Shown: in pieces, positions 25,649 through 34,743 of the stretch
Numbering within the stretch: the stretch's first letter is position 1
How the letters are laid out: each line of letters begins with the position of its first letter
Source: a virus
Reading direction: 5' to 3' (one strand)
IMG/VR virus record: IMGVR_UViG_3300045116_000460
Coordinates: 1-63,618 of that record
DNA length: 63,618 bases
The notes under the pieces: generated by a model
Databases searched by the model: none
The model's input: only the letters and a program-made list of their open reading frames with translations
What the model was told of the DNA's origin: nothing
Program-made: the position numbers and the translations under genes

Positions 25649-26763
25649 TGAATAAGATTGAAGATGCATTATTTGACGGATTAACTGAAAAAGGGAAAGA
25701 CACAAGTACCGTTATTCTTGGTAAGCATAAGACATTTGGGCTTGTGCAGAATTGCATTTCTACTGGATCACCATCTATTGATCGTATAATCGCTAAGGAT
25801 ATCGAAGGTAAATTTGGAATCCCATGTGGAAGAATAAGTTTTATAAGCGGCAAACCATCATCCGGCAAAACAACTCTGTGCCTCCACCTTTGCGCAGAGG
25901 CACAGAGGCAAGGAGGAATTGCCTATTATATTGATTCAGAACATCGTGTAGATCGAAATTATGCTAGAATAATTGGGGTAGATATTGAGAAACTTTTCTA
26001 TAATGCCCCAAGTACTTTAGAAGACATATTGGAGGCAACCGATAAGACCATTGAGGTTGTCGGTAAATTAAGAGAAGATAATAAGATTAGTGAAGAAATA
26101 TCTAAAATCCCTATTCTGATTATTGTAGATAGCGTTAGTATTGCAACCAGAGCAGAAAAAGAAACAGGCGTAACTGGCGGTGGCAAGGGTGAACATGCAA
26201 GATTGTTGTCGAGATTTCTTCGCAAGATTACACCAGAAATAAGTAAATTAAATATTGCAATTCTTTTTGTATGCCAAATCAAATCAAAAATAAATATGGG
26301 GTACAATGCACGGGGAAGCAAAGAAACATTTCTTGCTGAAGATACTCTCAGATACCATTGTACAATAGGTTTAAGAACACAAAGAATATCTACCTTAAGA
26401 AATAGCAAGAATATTAGATATGCCGACATAGATCTATATGTAACAACTAAAAATAGTTGCTTACCTCCTTTTCAGGAAGCAGAAGTTGAACTACAATATG
26501 GCATTGGTTTTAATTATTATGCGAGCTTAACGGACACCTTGATTGAATACTATGGTGCCGAATCAAAAGGAGCATGGTACAATCACAAAGATATAGGCAA
26601 ATGGCAAGGCAAAGACGGTATAAAAAAATTAATCGAGAAAGATCCCAAAATTGCCTCCGAAATCTCTAAAATCTTAACTTCTCCAGCTATAGTTAAAATA
26701 GGAGTAACAAAAGGATCGATCAAGAAAGAATCTATAAGCCAAAACGGAGAAGACGATGATTAA
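25648..26763 (+). CDS. RecA/UvsX-like recombinase
   Basis: A 371-residue RecA-fold protein with Walker A GKPSSGKTT (68-76), IDSEHRVDR near 96-104, Walker B IPILIIVDSVS near 152-162, and ETGVTGGGKGEHARLLS with a later Q-loop (VCQIKSKINMG) as in UvsX. It forms filaments on ssDNA and drives strand exchange for recombination-dependent replication. It overlaps the SSB-like gene by one base (TAATG). It lacks the C-terminal tail of bacterial RecA. Confidence 0.92.
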   Translation: MNKIEDALFDGLTEKGKDTSTVILGKHKTFGLVQNCISTGSPSIDRIIAKDIEGKFGIPCGRISFISGKPSSGKTTLCLHLCAEAQRQGGIAYYIDSEHRVDRNYARIIGVDIEKLFYNAPSTLEDILEATDKTIEVVGKLREDNKISEEISKIPILIIVDSVSIATRAEKETGVTGGGKGEHARLLSRFLRKITPEISKLNIAILFVCQIKSKINMGYNARGSKETFLAEDTLRYHCTIGLRTQRISTLRNSKNIRYADIDLYVTTKNSCLPPFQEAEVELQYGIGFNYYASLTDTLIEYYGAESKGAWYNHKDIGKWQGKDGIKKLIEKDPKIASEISKILTSPAIVKIGVTKGSIKKESISQNGEDDD

Positions 26764-26778
26764 TTAGGGGCGCATGGC

Positions 26779-27021
26779 ATGATGGAACCGATAGTATGTT
26801 TTGCAATGGCCTTGGCTGGTTGGTTTATTGCAATGAGAAGGATTCATTGCCTTATAAGTGGAAACAATTGGTCAACTGTTATAATGGCAGGGATAGAAGA
26901 ACTTCTGGCGGTGGCCTCTATTATTTTGGCTATAAAAACCAATACAGTAGTAAGCATCGCTGCTCTCACTATCGGTGCAATGATAGGTGTTAGACTTGAA
27001 TATAAAACAAGGAAAAAATAA
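26779..27021 (+). CDS. Small membrane protein
   Basis: An 80-residue protein with three hydrophobic stretches (residues about 5-20, 33-50, 56-72) and a basic end (EYKTRKK), so a membrane protein. The GAMIGVRLEYK segment faintly resembles DUF5698-type membrane proteins, but only weakly. It separates recombinase and SbcD genes, with AGGGG eight bases before ATG. A holin-like role cannot be shown. Confidence 0.6.
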   Translation: MMEPIVCFAMALAGWFIAMRRIHCLISGNNWSTVIMAGIEELLAVASIILAIKTNTVVSIAALTIGAMIGVRLEYKTRKK

Positions 27022-27045
27022 TCAATATCGATATAAGGAAAAATC

Positions 27046-28167
27046 ATGAAGTTTATTGCGTGTGCTGATTTACATATTACTGATAAAATGCCTTATTCTG
27101 ATGACAAGAATGATCGTCAAAATGAACTTTTAAATGCATGGAAAGAAGTTTGCGATTGTGCAAGAGAACATGGATCAAATACTATTTTGATTGCAGGAGA
27201 TGTGTTCGATGATATAAACATTTCTCCCAAAGCATTTGACATTTTTTCTGCCATGCTTGATATATCCAAGGGAATGACAAAGATAGTTATATCGGGAAAT
27301 CATGAAACAGATGAATCTGGCGGAGCATTTGTCAAAACCTTGGCACATATTCCATCTATTGATACTGGAATCATTTCCCCTTCTAGCAAAATATCAGGTT
27401 GGAGAATAGTATCTCTTTATAATGTTGATCTTGTTATTTTTGATTTTTATAATTCATTTACCAATTTGCTAATAGGTATAAGAGAAGCATTAAAAAAAAC
27501 AAACCCTAACAAAATAAAGATCATGGTTGGGCATCAATCAGTGGTCGGTATGGAGATGAGAAATTCAACCATTTGCACACAAGGAATCCCTCAAAATTGG
27601 TTCAATAGAAAAGGTATCATAGGGGAAAATTTCGATTTGGTTTTAATGGGTGATTTCCATAAAGCACAAAAATTAAAAAGTGATGTTGAGGGATATTATC
27701 TGGGTAGTCTTATTCAACACAGTTTCCGTGATGAGGGTACGACTCCCTCATTTAGATTGATTGATATACAAGAAAACAAAATAAGTACGAAACAAATCAA
27801 TATTAACTGCCCAAAATTCCATACGATACAATTCATAGAAGGCAAACTTGAACCGAATCTTGATGTGATATCAAAGAATGGATACATAAGGGTTACAATA
27901 GTTGGAACACAATCGTATATTGATTCAAAGCCAACAAATAAATTAAAAGAACTAATAGAATTAAAATGTAAACCCAAAAAACTAATGATTTCAAATCCAA
28001 CAGTTACATGCTCGGTACCAACACTAGAAACAGTTGCAGTATCAAGACTCATGAACAATGAAGAACTTATAGAAAAAATAATTTCAACAGACAATAATAA
28101 ATTACCAACTAAACTTTTATATGATGTAGGGATCAAATACCTAAAAAGATCACAGCAATATAAATAG
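27046..28167 (+). CDS. SbcD/Mre11-like nuclease subunit
   Basis: A 373-residue calcineurin-like enzyme: D8xH10, GDVFDD (51-56), GNHE (84-87), GHQ near 162 and GDFHKAQ near 205 form the five phosphoesterase motifs. Family members cut DNA ends and hairpins together with SbcC/Rad50. The SbcC-like gene follows after three small genes, which agrees. T4 gp47 is the nearest well-known model. Confidence 0.9.
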   Translation: MKFIACADLHITDKMPYSDDKNDRQNELLNAWKEVCDCAREHGSNTILIAGDVFDDINISPKAFDIFSAMLDISKGMTKIVISGNHETDESGGAFVKTLAHIPSIDTGIISPSSKISGWRIVSLYNVDLVIFDFYNSFTNLLIGIREALKKTNPNKIKIMVGHQSVVGMEMRNSTICTQGIPQNWFNRKGIIGENFDLVLMGDFHKAQKLKSDVEGYYLGSLIQHSFRDEGTTPSFRLIDIQENKISTKQININCPKFHTIQFIEGKLEPNLDVISKNGYIRVTIVGTQSYIDSKPTNKLKELIELKCKPKKLMISNPTVTCSVPTLETVAVSRLMNNEELIEKIISTDNNKLPTKLLYDVGIKYLKRSQQYK

Positions 28168-28176
28168 GAGGTAATC

Positions 28177-28332
28177 ATGGGATTGTTTGAATCATGTATA
28201 ACCATATTAACGGTTTTTGTCTTTATGCTTCTCGGTGTTATCATTGGGTATACAGTGGGGTACGACCGCGCCAAATTGGATGTTATGAATAAAAAATCAT
28301 ATGATATGGCAAATCCAACAAATGAACTCTAA
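28177..28332 (+). CDS. 51-residue single-span membrane protein
   Basis: A short gene with a strong AGGAGGT six bases before ATG. After ten residues comes a hydrophobic span (ILTVFVFMLLGVIIGY), then a short basic/polar tail. The length, the perfect binding site and the position between SbcD and SbcC genes support reality. It may anchor or regulate; no family is known to me. Confidence 0.6.
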   Translation: MGLFESCITILTVFVFMLLGVIIGYTVGYDRAKLDVMNKKSYDMANPTNEL

Positions 28333-28510
28333 ATCTGAACTTAAAGCTGAAACTAGAAAGTGCCGTAATAAAAATTGCAAAACACCTATTTTTATGGAAT
28401 GGGCACATTCAAGAAATCAGTTGTGTAGTTTTTGTAGGTGGGATATGGAAAAGAAACTCGCTAAAATACAAGGTAGAAAACCAGACTACCGCAATATAAC
28501 GGGAGAATAA
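28322..28510 (+). CDS. Small zinc-finger-like protein
   Basis: ATG 28322 is taken, overlapping the previous stop; an in-frame ATG at 28301 is an alternative, as neither has a good binding site. The 62-residue protein has CRNKNCK and LCSFC, four cysteines in a zinc-ribbon arrangement, and a basic end. Function unknown. Confidence 0.6.
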   Translation: MNSKSELKAETRKCRNKNCKTPIFMEWAHSRNQLCSFCRWDMEKKLAKIQGRKPDYRNITGE

Positions 28511-28512
28511 AT

Positions 28513-28755
28513 ATGTCTAGCACTAACCATAGGCAATGCCAGGTATGTGAACAATTGATTCCTTTAGATTCAAAGCATGTAAAAATTAAAAGTGGCCAAG
28601 TATACCATGAACTTTGTGCAAAAGAAATTGCTGAAGCTTATTTGACATTCACAATTAATACCTCAAAACTACCACCGCTATCTAGGAAAGCGCAAAAAAA
28701 ACAGAAAGAAGAACCAGTAACCGAAATGAATAAGGCCGAACAAAATGATAATTAA
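28513..28755 (+). CDS. Small cysteine-containing protein
   Basis: An 80-residue protein with CQVCEQ near the start and one more Cys/His pair (YHELC), a short zinc-binding motif of the treble-clef kind, followed by a Lys- and Gln-rich tail. GGGAG precedes the start. It overlaps the SbcC gene by 11 bases. Function unknown. Confidence 0.65.
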   Translation: MSSTNHRQCQVCEQLIPLDSKHVKIKSGQVYHELCAKEIAEAYLTFTINTSKLPPLSRKAQKKQKEEPVTEMNKAEQNDN

Positions 28756-30610
28756 GCAAATCATGGCCCATAACTTTGTTACTTATGAATCATTAAACCT
28801 ACAATTCCCAGAGAAAGGAATTATCGGGATAGAAGGCAGGAATCTTGATAAACCAGTTTTAGACACAAACGCTTGCGGAAAAACGCTGATTTTAGATATG
28901 ATATCGTATGCTCTATATGGCGAAGTGTTACGGAAAAAAGCTGCCAATGTAATAGGTCCTTTTGATGATAAAATGGTTCTATCAGTGGCATTTTTGATGG
29001 ATGGTCCTAGTAGAACAATAATCATAAAGCGAGAACGTAAAGGAGCAAATGAATTAGTAAAGATTAAAATAGATGGTAAAGTCTATAATGGAAAACAGCG
29101 GAAAATGCAACCCATTATTGACAGACTTGTTGGAATTGAATGGTTGACATTTCAGAACTGTATCTTGTATGGAAATTCATTGGATAGCAATTTTATGTAT
29201 GTAGGACACAGCAAGAGAATTGAAATTTTAGCTCAAATTGCTGGAATATTGCATCTCAGAGAAGCCAGGAAATTAATTAATCCAGATCTCAAAGAGGCCG
29301 AAAAAGAGGTTGAACATAGCAAAGGCAAGCTTGAAACAATACGCGAAGCTAGAGTTAGAACTAAACGATCCTTAAATGAATCGCAACAAAGACTTAAAAA
29401 CATAGAGACCGAACAAGAAGATGCGAAAAAATTGCTTGCCAAATCATTGGTCAAAATTAAAAATGATTATGATAGCATAGATTCTAAAACTCTTGAAAAA
29501 GAAATCGTTGCAAATACTGAATTGATAAATAATATCAAAAAACAATCATTAATACATGAAAAAGAAAAAAACGAGATACTTTCTACTGACCCCAAAAAAC
29601 AATTAGAGAATGCCATAAAAGAAAAGGCTCAAATAGAAACTTTGCAAAAAAAGAGAGTAGGCGAAATAGAAAAATTAAAAAAATCCGGTGAGTGTCCGCT
29701 ATGCCTATCGAAAGTTAACGAGTTAATGGTGAATCAGTTATCAGACCAAATACCTAAACTCAATGGAAAAATAATTCATAATGAAACAACAGCAAGAAAA
29801 TTAATTGATAGGGTAGAAGAACTTGATAAATTAATTTCAAAATCAAAAGATACAATAAAGCGTTTAATTGATGAGATTGCTGAAAAACAACTTCAAATAA
29901 AAAATAAATCTATCCTCATTTCGCAAATCGATTCAATTGAGAATCAACAAAAGGCTCAGAAAAATATTGTAGCAGAATCAGAACTAAGGTTGGAGCATAC
30001 TCAACAAGAGTACGATGAAATATCGGATCAACTTCTTAAAGAGTTTTTTGGTAATAAAAGTAAACGGATCAATCGAGATGTACTTCAATATTGGAATGAG
30101 AAATTCAGCCCACGAGGGGCAGAAGCTGAATTAATCATAGATCTTGTAGGGAAATTGCAAGCATACGCCAATAATTATATTCACAAATTAACTGATGGCA
30201 GCATTTCAATTTATATCACGCCGCATCGAGAAAGTAAATCAGGAGCAGTAAAACAAGAATTATCAATCAACATAATAGAAAATGGAGAGGAAAAAGATTT
30301 TGATTTATACAGTGGTGGGCAAATAAATAGGATTGAAAAAGCCATAAGACTAGGATTAATGAAAATCTTAACGAGTGATGTTGGATTCAAACTATTCGAT
30401 GAAATAGGAAAGGACTTATCGACTAAAGGATATGAAGAGGCCATTAAACTAATGAGAGAAATTTTTTATGAACAACAGATCTTTCTTGTAACAAATGATC
30501 GTGAAAGTAAGAAATTGTTTGATCACCATATAAGAGTTACACTTAGTGGTGGAAAATCTAAAATAGATCACTCTTGGGAAACTAAAAATGAAGAAAAAGA
30601 AATCACTTAA
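28745..30610 (+). CDS. SbcC/Rad50-like ATPase
   Basis: A 621-residue SMC-type protein. The Walker A is DTNACGKTL (about 38-46). A long coiled coil with a zinc-hook CPLC near 317-320 follows, then the ABC signature YSGGQ near 522-526 and Walker B KLFDEIG near 548. Together with SbcD it processes DNA ends for recombination and replication. It is shorter than bacterial SbcC, as in T4 gp46. It overlaps the preceding small gene by 11 bases. Confidence 0.92.
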   Translation: MIIKQIMAHNFVTYESLNLQFPEKGIIGIEGRNLDKPVLDTNACGKTLILDMISYALYGEVLRKKAANVIGPFDDKMVLSVAFLMDGPSRTIIIKRERKGANELVKIKIDGKVYNGKQRKMQPIIDRLVGIEWLTFQNCILYGNSLDSNFMYVGHSKRIEILAQIAGILHLREARKLINPDLKEAEKEVEHSKGKLETIREARVRTKRSLNESQQRLKNIETEQEDAKKLLAKSLVKIKNDYDSIDSKTLEKEIVANTELINNIKKQSLIHEKEKNEILSTDPKKQLENAIKEKAQIETLQKKRVGEIEKLKKSGECPLCLSKVNELMVNQLSDQIPKLNGKIIHNETTARKLIDRVEELDKLISKSKDTIKRLIDEIAEKQLQIKNKSILISQIDSIENQQKAQKNIVAESELRLEHTQQEYDEISDQLLKEFFGNKSKRINRDVLQYWNEKFSPRGAEAELIIDLVGKLQAYANNYIHKLTDGSISIYITPHRESKSGAVKQELSINIIENGEEKDFDLYSGGQINRIEKAIRLGLMKILTSDVGFKLFDEIGKDLSTKGYEEAIKLMREIFYEQQIFLVTNDRESKKLFDHHIRVTLSGGKSKIDHSWETKNEEKEIT

Positions 30611-31307
30611 CAAAGAAGAACGAGTAAATAGATTATTTGATAACATCAACAGTTTATCAAAAACTATAAAAAGTACAAAAAATATTGTAATGGGCATAGA
30701 CCCTGGTAGAACAAGCCCAGGTTTAGCGTTTGCAACTATAAATGATGATAAAAATATAGAAAAATTTACTATAAATACCAAACTAAACGGATTCGGTAAA
30801 GTCATAGAAGTAGAATCATGGATGATGAATCACGTCTCGACATATCCACCCGCAATCGTTTTAATGGAAGATTATGCGTTTGATTCAGAATGGGGAAGAG
30901 AAAAAGCAGGCGAAATGGTTGGAGTAATTAAAAGGCGTTTATGGCTTCAAGAAATCCCTTTAATTTCTGTTGCTCCTCAATCACTAAAAGCATTTATAGG
31001 AGCAATGAAAAAAGAAGAAATAATGAAGGAAGTTCTTAAACGATATGGTATAGATACTTCAAAATCAGATGAGGCAGATGCAGTTGTTCTTGCGAAGATG
31101 GGAATTGGGATCAATAAAATAATACAATGTGGCATGACACTTGCAAACCAGGATGATAAGAAAGTATTTGAAAATGCTGCTTATAAATTTATTAATCTAA
31201 CTCATAATGAGGCCAAAACTCTAATCAATATATTAATCATGAGAGGGGAAGAGGCTAATGAATTCGCCAGGGGCAAAGAAAAAGCTAGGAAGACCAAAGG
31301 GAAGTAA
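30588..31307 (+). CDS. RuvC-like Holliday junction resolvase
   Basis: A 239-residue RNase H-fold nuclease. GIDPGRTSPGLAF with D38, VLMED with E94, and DEADAVV with D161 and D164 give the four acidic residues of RuvC. It would resolve four-way junctions made by the RecA-like recombinase before packaging. It overlaps the SbcC-like gene by 23 bases. A Lys-rich C-terminus (KEKARKTKGK) follows. Confidence 0.88.
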   Translation: MKKKKSLNKEERVNRLFDNINSLSKTIKSTKNIVMGIDPGRTSPGLAFATINDDKNIEKFTINTKLNGFGKVIEVESWMMNHVSTYPPAIVLMEDYAFDSEWGREKAGEMVGVIKRRLWLQEIPLISVAPQSLKAFIGAMKKEEIMKEVLKRYGIDTSKSDEADAVVLAKMGIGINKIIQCGMTLANQDDKKVFENAAYKFINLTHNEAKTLINILIMRGEEANEFARGKEKARKTKGK

Positions 31308-31899
31308 AAATAAACCCAAAAATGATGAAGAAGAAAACAATGGAAATGATGACCAAAACATATGTCCAGATTTAGAAACAATACTAGATAGTAATGATAA
31401 TAAAGATAATACAATACAGTGGCAGAATGCAGCAAAAAAATCTGAGCAAACCATGAGAATGGCCCTTGCAGGATTTAAAAAACTTAGAGAAATGTTGAAT
31501 GTTGCGATTATGGCGGCTGAACGGGCAAATACACCAGCCCAATGGTTTGATGCTATGACTGCAACGAAATCGATACCGCAATTGATTTTTTGTGATGATA
31601 AAACAGGATGGATGGATATAGGATATTGTAATTTTAATTGTAATAACAAATGCTACAAATTTAATTCAAAACGATGGATTTGCACTATTCTACATTGCAC
31701 TCGTGAAAAAATTACTGCATGTGATGACAAAGATGATGTATGCCAAGCAGCAAATATTCTTCGAGGATTTGCTGATCGATATTTTATAATACATAATATT
31801 TTGATTAACGAGGGAAAAATTGGAAATTATAACAAATTATCAGATACTTTTAATTCAATGTCTAAAAGAAGAAATAAAAGCATATCTGACAATTCCTAA
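31258..31899 (+). CDS. AT-hook, cysteine-containing protein
   Basis: A 213-residue protein starting NSPGAKKKLGRPKGSKNKPK, an AT-hook for the minor groove of A/T-rich DNA. An acidic stretch and a helical part follow, then CNFNCNNKC and CTILHC in the C-terminal half, possibly a zinc site. GAGGGGAAGAGG precedes ATG. It overlaps the resolvase gene by 50 bases. Role unknown; a second AT-hook gene is at 14913. Confidence 0.7.
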   Translation: MNSPGAKKKLGRPKGSKNKPKNDEEENNGNDDQNICPDLETILDSNDNKDNTIQWQNAAKKSEQTMRMALAGFKKLREMLNVAIMAAERANTPAQWFDAMTATKSIPQLIFCDDKTGWMDIGYCNFNCNNKCYKFNSKRWICTILHCTREKITACDDKDDVCQAANILRGFADRYFIIHNILINEGKIGNYNKLSDTFNSMSKRRNKSISDNS

Positions 31900-32137
31900 A
31901 ACGCCCGAACAAAAGAAACTCAAGGAGATGGCAAGGTCATGGATTTTTGATGACAACTACCATTTTGATAATGAATTTTCTTGCATACGTATTTGTAATA
32001 CTCTTGGTAAAAATATAAAAGCACTAAGATTAAATGTTCTATTTGCAGAACAAAAAGGATGGACGCTTGATGACTTGATGAAATTTAGTTTTACGGGAAA
32101 GGACCCAAAGGTGAAAGAAAATGGCCAAGACAGATAA
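31820..32137 (+). CDS. Small helical phage protein, TTG start
   Basis: TTG at 31820 is chosen because GAGGGA stands six bases before and no ATG is available until residue 37. The 105-residue product is helical, with KEEIKAYL..P.....KK..EMARSWIFDD and a later CIRICNTLGKNIKALRLNVL that resembles a small DNA-binding-like domain of phage proteins. It overlaps the previous gene by 80 bases, more than usual. Function unknown. Confidence 0.55.
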   Translation: MEIITNYQILLIQCLKEEIKAYLTIPKTPEQKKLKEMARSWIFDDNYHFDNEFSCIRICNTLGKNIKALRLNVLFAEQKGWTLDDLMKFSFTGKDPKVKENGQDR

Positions 32138-32456
32138 GGTCAAATTAAGACAAGCAATAAAAAATCAAAAAGAAAGCCGAAACACTAGCATATCATTTGA
32201 TAATAAATATCGACTGATTAGATCAAAAAACGGAAAGATTCGGGATATACTTTTTCTTTTTGGATCTTGGGTGGGGCATCGATTATCTGACATCATGCAA
32301 GATCCACAAGGGCAGAATTATATATTTAATTATATTTTGAATCCAGAAAATAATTTTCCCACCGATTTCAAAAGAGCAGTTTTTGATATCGCAAAAAGTT
32401 TGGAAGCTGAAGACGATCATATTTCTTCAAAAGAAGAAAACGATATTCCTTATTAA
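32121..32456 (+). CDS. DUF3820-like small protein
   Basis: A 111-residue protein whose middle, FLFGSWVGHRLSDIM followed by YIFNYIL and FPTDFKRAV (about 47-90), matches the short FGkykGkxlxdip...YLxWil module of DUF3820 and the C-terminal module of exonuclease X-type proteins, thought to bind nucleic acid. It overlaps the previous gene by 17 bases. Function not proven. Confidence 0.6.
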   Translation: MAKTDKVKLRQAIKNQKESRNTSISFDNKYRLIRSKNGKIRDILFLFGSWVGHRLSDIMQDPQGQNYIFNYILNPENNFPTDFKRAVFDIAKSLEAEDDHISSKEENDIPY

Positions 32457-32480
32457 CATGCTTAATAATTGGGTTAGATT

Positions 32481-32999
32481 ATGTATTTCTTTACATCAGA
32501 TGAACATTATAATCATAAAAATATAATTAAATATACCAATAGGCCATTCAAAACTATTGAAGAAATGAATGGCACACTTATTGCAAACCATAATGAAGTC
32601 GTCAAAGATGAAGATTTCGTTATTCATGCTGGTGATTTTGCTTTTGGGGATGCTGAGCAAATAATCGATCAACTAAAAGGATATCATATTTTCTTACGAG
32701 GAAGCCACGATAAATGGTTATCAAACATAGCACCCTATATATGGGAAAGAAAAATTCAAGACGAATATGTTGTCGTTTGCCATTATGCCATGAGAGTTTG
32801 GCCTAGATCACATTATAATAGTTGGCAATGTTTTGGACATAGCCATGGTAAATTAGAACCAATTGGAAAACAATGGGATATCGGAGTAGACAATAATAAT
32901 TTTTATCCTATCAGTTTTACGCAATTAAAAAAAATAATGGAAGAAAGACCAAATAATCCCAACCTAGTTTTGAAACTCATTACGGAGAAAGTGAAATGA
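32481..32999 (+). CDS. Calcineurin-like phosphoesterase
   Basis: A 172-residue compact phosphoesterase: SDEHYNHKNII near the start, HAGDFAFGD near 50, RGSHD near 74, CHYAMRVW near 93 and FGHSHG near 111. RGSHD replaces the usual GNHD, keeping His and Asp but losing the Asn metal ligand. Small phage enzymes of this type cleave nucleotides or other phosphate esters. The substrate is unknown. Confidence 0.85.
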   Translation: MYFFTSDEHYNHKNIIKYTNRPFKTIEEMNGTLIANHNEVVKDEDFVIHAGDFAFGDAEQIIDQLKGYHIFLRGSHDKWLSNIAPYIWERKIQDEYVVVCHYAMRVWPRSHYNSWQCFGHSHGKLEPIGKQWDIGVDNNNFYPISFTQLKKIMEERPNNPNLVLKLITEKVK

Positions 33000-33292
33000 G
33001 CGAACTAGGCAAATTCCTAAAGTCCAGGAAGATGTGCGCCACGGATACGGCGCAATTTGCATACTTGAAGCGATTAACCGATGAGCTTGACTGCCTCAAG
33101 AAGACGAGCAGTACGGCGATTTTCCAGCAGGCCGTCTTTGCTTTCTGTCAGGCAGTTTCAGCGTTAGCTAGGATAGAAGCAATGAAGACAGAAAACCGTG
33201 CATGCGTCGCAAAAGGTTATGCGGAGTCGTATGACTCTGAGGCGTTTTTTGAGGTTTCTGCCTTAGTGCTGAAGGGGGTGAAACATGAGTAA
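32996..33292 (+). CDS. Unknown small protein, paralogue of 35960 gene
   Basis: A 98-residue protein. Its middle, FQQAVFAFCQAVSALARIEAM..ENRAC..KGYA..Y..EAFFEV, is clearly related to the 74-residue product of the gene at 35960. It is the first gene with the higher G+C composition that marks 33.0-38.1 kb. It overlaps the phosphoesterase gene (ATGA). Function unknown. Confidence 0.65.
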   Translation: MSELGKFLKSRKMCATDTAQFAYLKRLTDELDCLKKTSSTAIFQQAVFAFCQAVSALARIEAMKTENRACVAKGYAESYDSEAFFEVSALVLKGVKHE

Positions 33293-33530
33293 CGCTTTAC
33301 TTATTTACCTCCAGTATCAGATACATCAAAGCAAAGATGCAACACACGCTAAACACCTTGAAGAGCTACTAAGGTCCGTCGAAAAAGTACTGATGGAATT
33401 GACTGAAGTAAAAGCAGAGAACACTAAATTGCACAGGATATTCCATACTATGCAAGCAGCTTATCAATACGTATACCCAGAACCAAAGGCGTCGAAGCAA
33501 AACAGGAGAGAAAAGAAGGGGAAAAAGTGA
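33285..33530 (+). CDS. Small helical protein
   Basis: An 81-residue, mainly helical protein with a basic C-terminus (SKQNRREKKGKK). AAGGGGG precedes the start and the gene overlaps the previous one by eight bases. The helix LRSVEKVLMELTEVKAENTKL looks like a coiled coil, and LTEVKA recurs in the next gene. Function unknown. Confidence 0.65.
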   Translation: MSNALLIYLQYQIHQSKDATHAKHLEELLRSVEKVLMELTEVKAENTKLHRIFHTMQAAYQYVYPEPKASKQNRREKKGKK

Positions 33531-33531
33531 A

Positions 33532-34173
33532 ATGAGCGATCCAATACTTGCCTATCTGGTGGCGAAGGGATGCCGCAGTTATTGTAGCAGTATACAAAGC
33601 GGTGAGTTCTGTGATTGTGGAAGAGAAGACGCTCTCGCTCTCTATCAATCCATCTCGGTTCGGTTGAGGAAGGCAGAGGAAGAATTGGCCCAGGAACGTC
33701 AAGAAGCGGCTTTATTGCAGAAGGAACTGTCGCGCAAATGTGGATGCTTCTTCAATGCCGAGGGGGATTGTATTAGCCGTTGTGCATACCATAAGCGGAT
33801 TGAGGTCAAAATAAGTTCGAGCATACAACTCCAGGAGGAACTGACTGAGGTGAAGGCTGCGCGTGACAGCTACAAAGCTGACGCTGAATACCTGCGAAAG
33901 TGGCGACAGATCAAAGGACGCAATCCCGGAATTCCATGCGCCTGTGAGTTTGGGCAGGACGGGGAGACACCGATAGTGTGGTGTTCGGTTCATGCTAAGA
34001 TGAGAGATGCGTTGAAGTTCTACGCAGAACAGGTGCCGAAGATGCGTATGTTCTACAATCCACCGACAGCATTCCATCATTCCAGTGATGAGAGTTTTGA
34101 TGCACACATAGAACTGGAAAGGGACAAGGGCAAGCGGGCCAGAGATGCTTTGGCCTTGGAAGGGAGGGATTAA
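33532..34173 (+). CDS. Coiled-coil, cysteine-rich protein
   Basis: A 213-residue protein with Cys/His clusters (CRSYCSS..., CDC near the start; CGCFFNAEGDCISRCAYH near 79-96; CAC and WCSVH near 147-160), separated by helical coiled-coil stretches with many Glu, Arg and Lys. Two or three zinc-binding units on helical arms are plausible. It lies one base after the previous gene in the G+C-rich island. Function unknown. Confidence 0.65.
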   Translation: MSDPILAYLVAKGCRSYCSSIQSGEFCDCGREDALALYQSISVRLRKAEEELAQERQEAALLQKELSRKCGCFFNAEGDCISRCAYHKRIEVKISSSIQLQEELTEVKAARDSYKADAEYLRKWRQIKGRNPGIPCACEFGQDGETPIVWCSVHAKMRDALKFYAEQVPKMRMFYNPPTAFHHSSDESFDAHIELERDKGKRARDALALEGRD

Positions 34174-34177
34174 GACG

Positions 34178-34354
34178 ATGAACACCCCTGAACCTTGTTG
34201 CAGATGCAAATGGCTGTACGTCAATTGTTTATACAAGAACGATCCATCTTATCAAGCCGAATGCACAAAGGGCCACTCACTTGGGCCTTGTGAAAGTTTC
34301 AAGTTGTACGATGGAAAATCCCCCTTTTTGGATACCTGCAAAGGGAGGGAGTAA
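34178..34354 (+). CDS. Small cysteine-rich protein
   Basis: ATG 34178 is chosen because GGGAGGG lies eleven bases upstream; the upstream frame has no signal. The 58-residue protein has CCRCKW, C, CTKG and CESFK, at least six cysteines, suggesting a metal-bound mini-domain. It belongs to the island of small duplicated genes. Confidence 0.6.
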   Translation: MNTPEPCCRCKWLYVNCLYKNDPSYQAECTKGHSLGPCESFKLYDGKSPFLDTCKGRE

Positions 34355-34358
34355 GACA

Positions 34359-34550
34359 ATGCCTAGAATCAAAATTTCGCTTAACGTTAATTTGATTTTG
34401 CTGTGCAGTAAGTGTGGAAATTTACTACCCGGCACGGTAAGCGAAAGCAGATCTGGTGGCCCTCCTTATTGGATATCAGTTGATATGTGCCAAGAATGCT
34501 TAACTATTGCCAAAAAAGAAGGATACGCAGAAGGAGTTTATGATGCCTGA
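34359..34550 (+). CDS. Zinc-ribbon mini-protein, copy A
   Basis: A 63-residue protein starting ATG 34359 behind AGGGAGG. CSKCGNLLPG and CQECLTIAKKEGYAEG form a zinc ribbon with a helix. The next gene at 34543 encodes the same layout (CGTCG, CGECVDAAKDRGYTEG), so the two are tandem paralogues that overlap by eight bases. Function unknown. Confidence 0.65.
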   Translation: MPRIKISLNVNLILLCSKCGNLLPGTVSESRSGGPPYWISVDMCQECLTIAKKEGYAEGVYDA

Positions 34551-34740
34551 AGTCACAGTTGATCTGGACGTTTATTGCGGGACGTGTGGCACACCACTAT
34601 GCCATCAAACAAACAGCGCCAAGATCAGAGGACGATGCAGTATTTATGTCGCTGTTTGTGGGGAATGCGTGGATGCGGCGAAAGACAGAGGGTACACAGA
34701 AGGATACAATAAGGGTTGCCTAGACAGTCAGGAGGCATGA
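34543..34740 (+). CDS. Zinc-ribbon mini-protein, copy B
   Basis: A 65-residue protein; ATG 34543 is preferred because AAGGAG lies six bases upstream. CGTCGTPLC and CGECVDAAKDRGYTEGYNKG are homologous to the previous small protein, which shows tandem duplication and divergence. Function unknown. Confidence 0.65.
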   Translation: MPEVTVDLDVYCGTCGTPLCHQTNSAKIRGRCSIYVAVCGECVDAAKDRGYTEGYNKGCLDSQEA

Positions 34741-34743
34741 GCC

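Noticed and set aside
27714-28274. 186-residue minus-strand open frame
   Set aside because: Antisense shadow of the SbcD-like gene and the small genes after it; no ribosome site or recognisable pattern.
33712-34236. 174-residue minus-strand open frame in the G+C-rich island
   Set aside because: Antisense to the coiled-coil gene; open frames are longer there because of composition.
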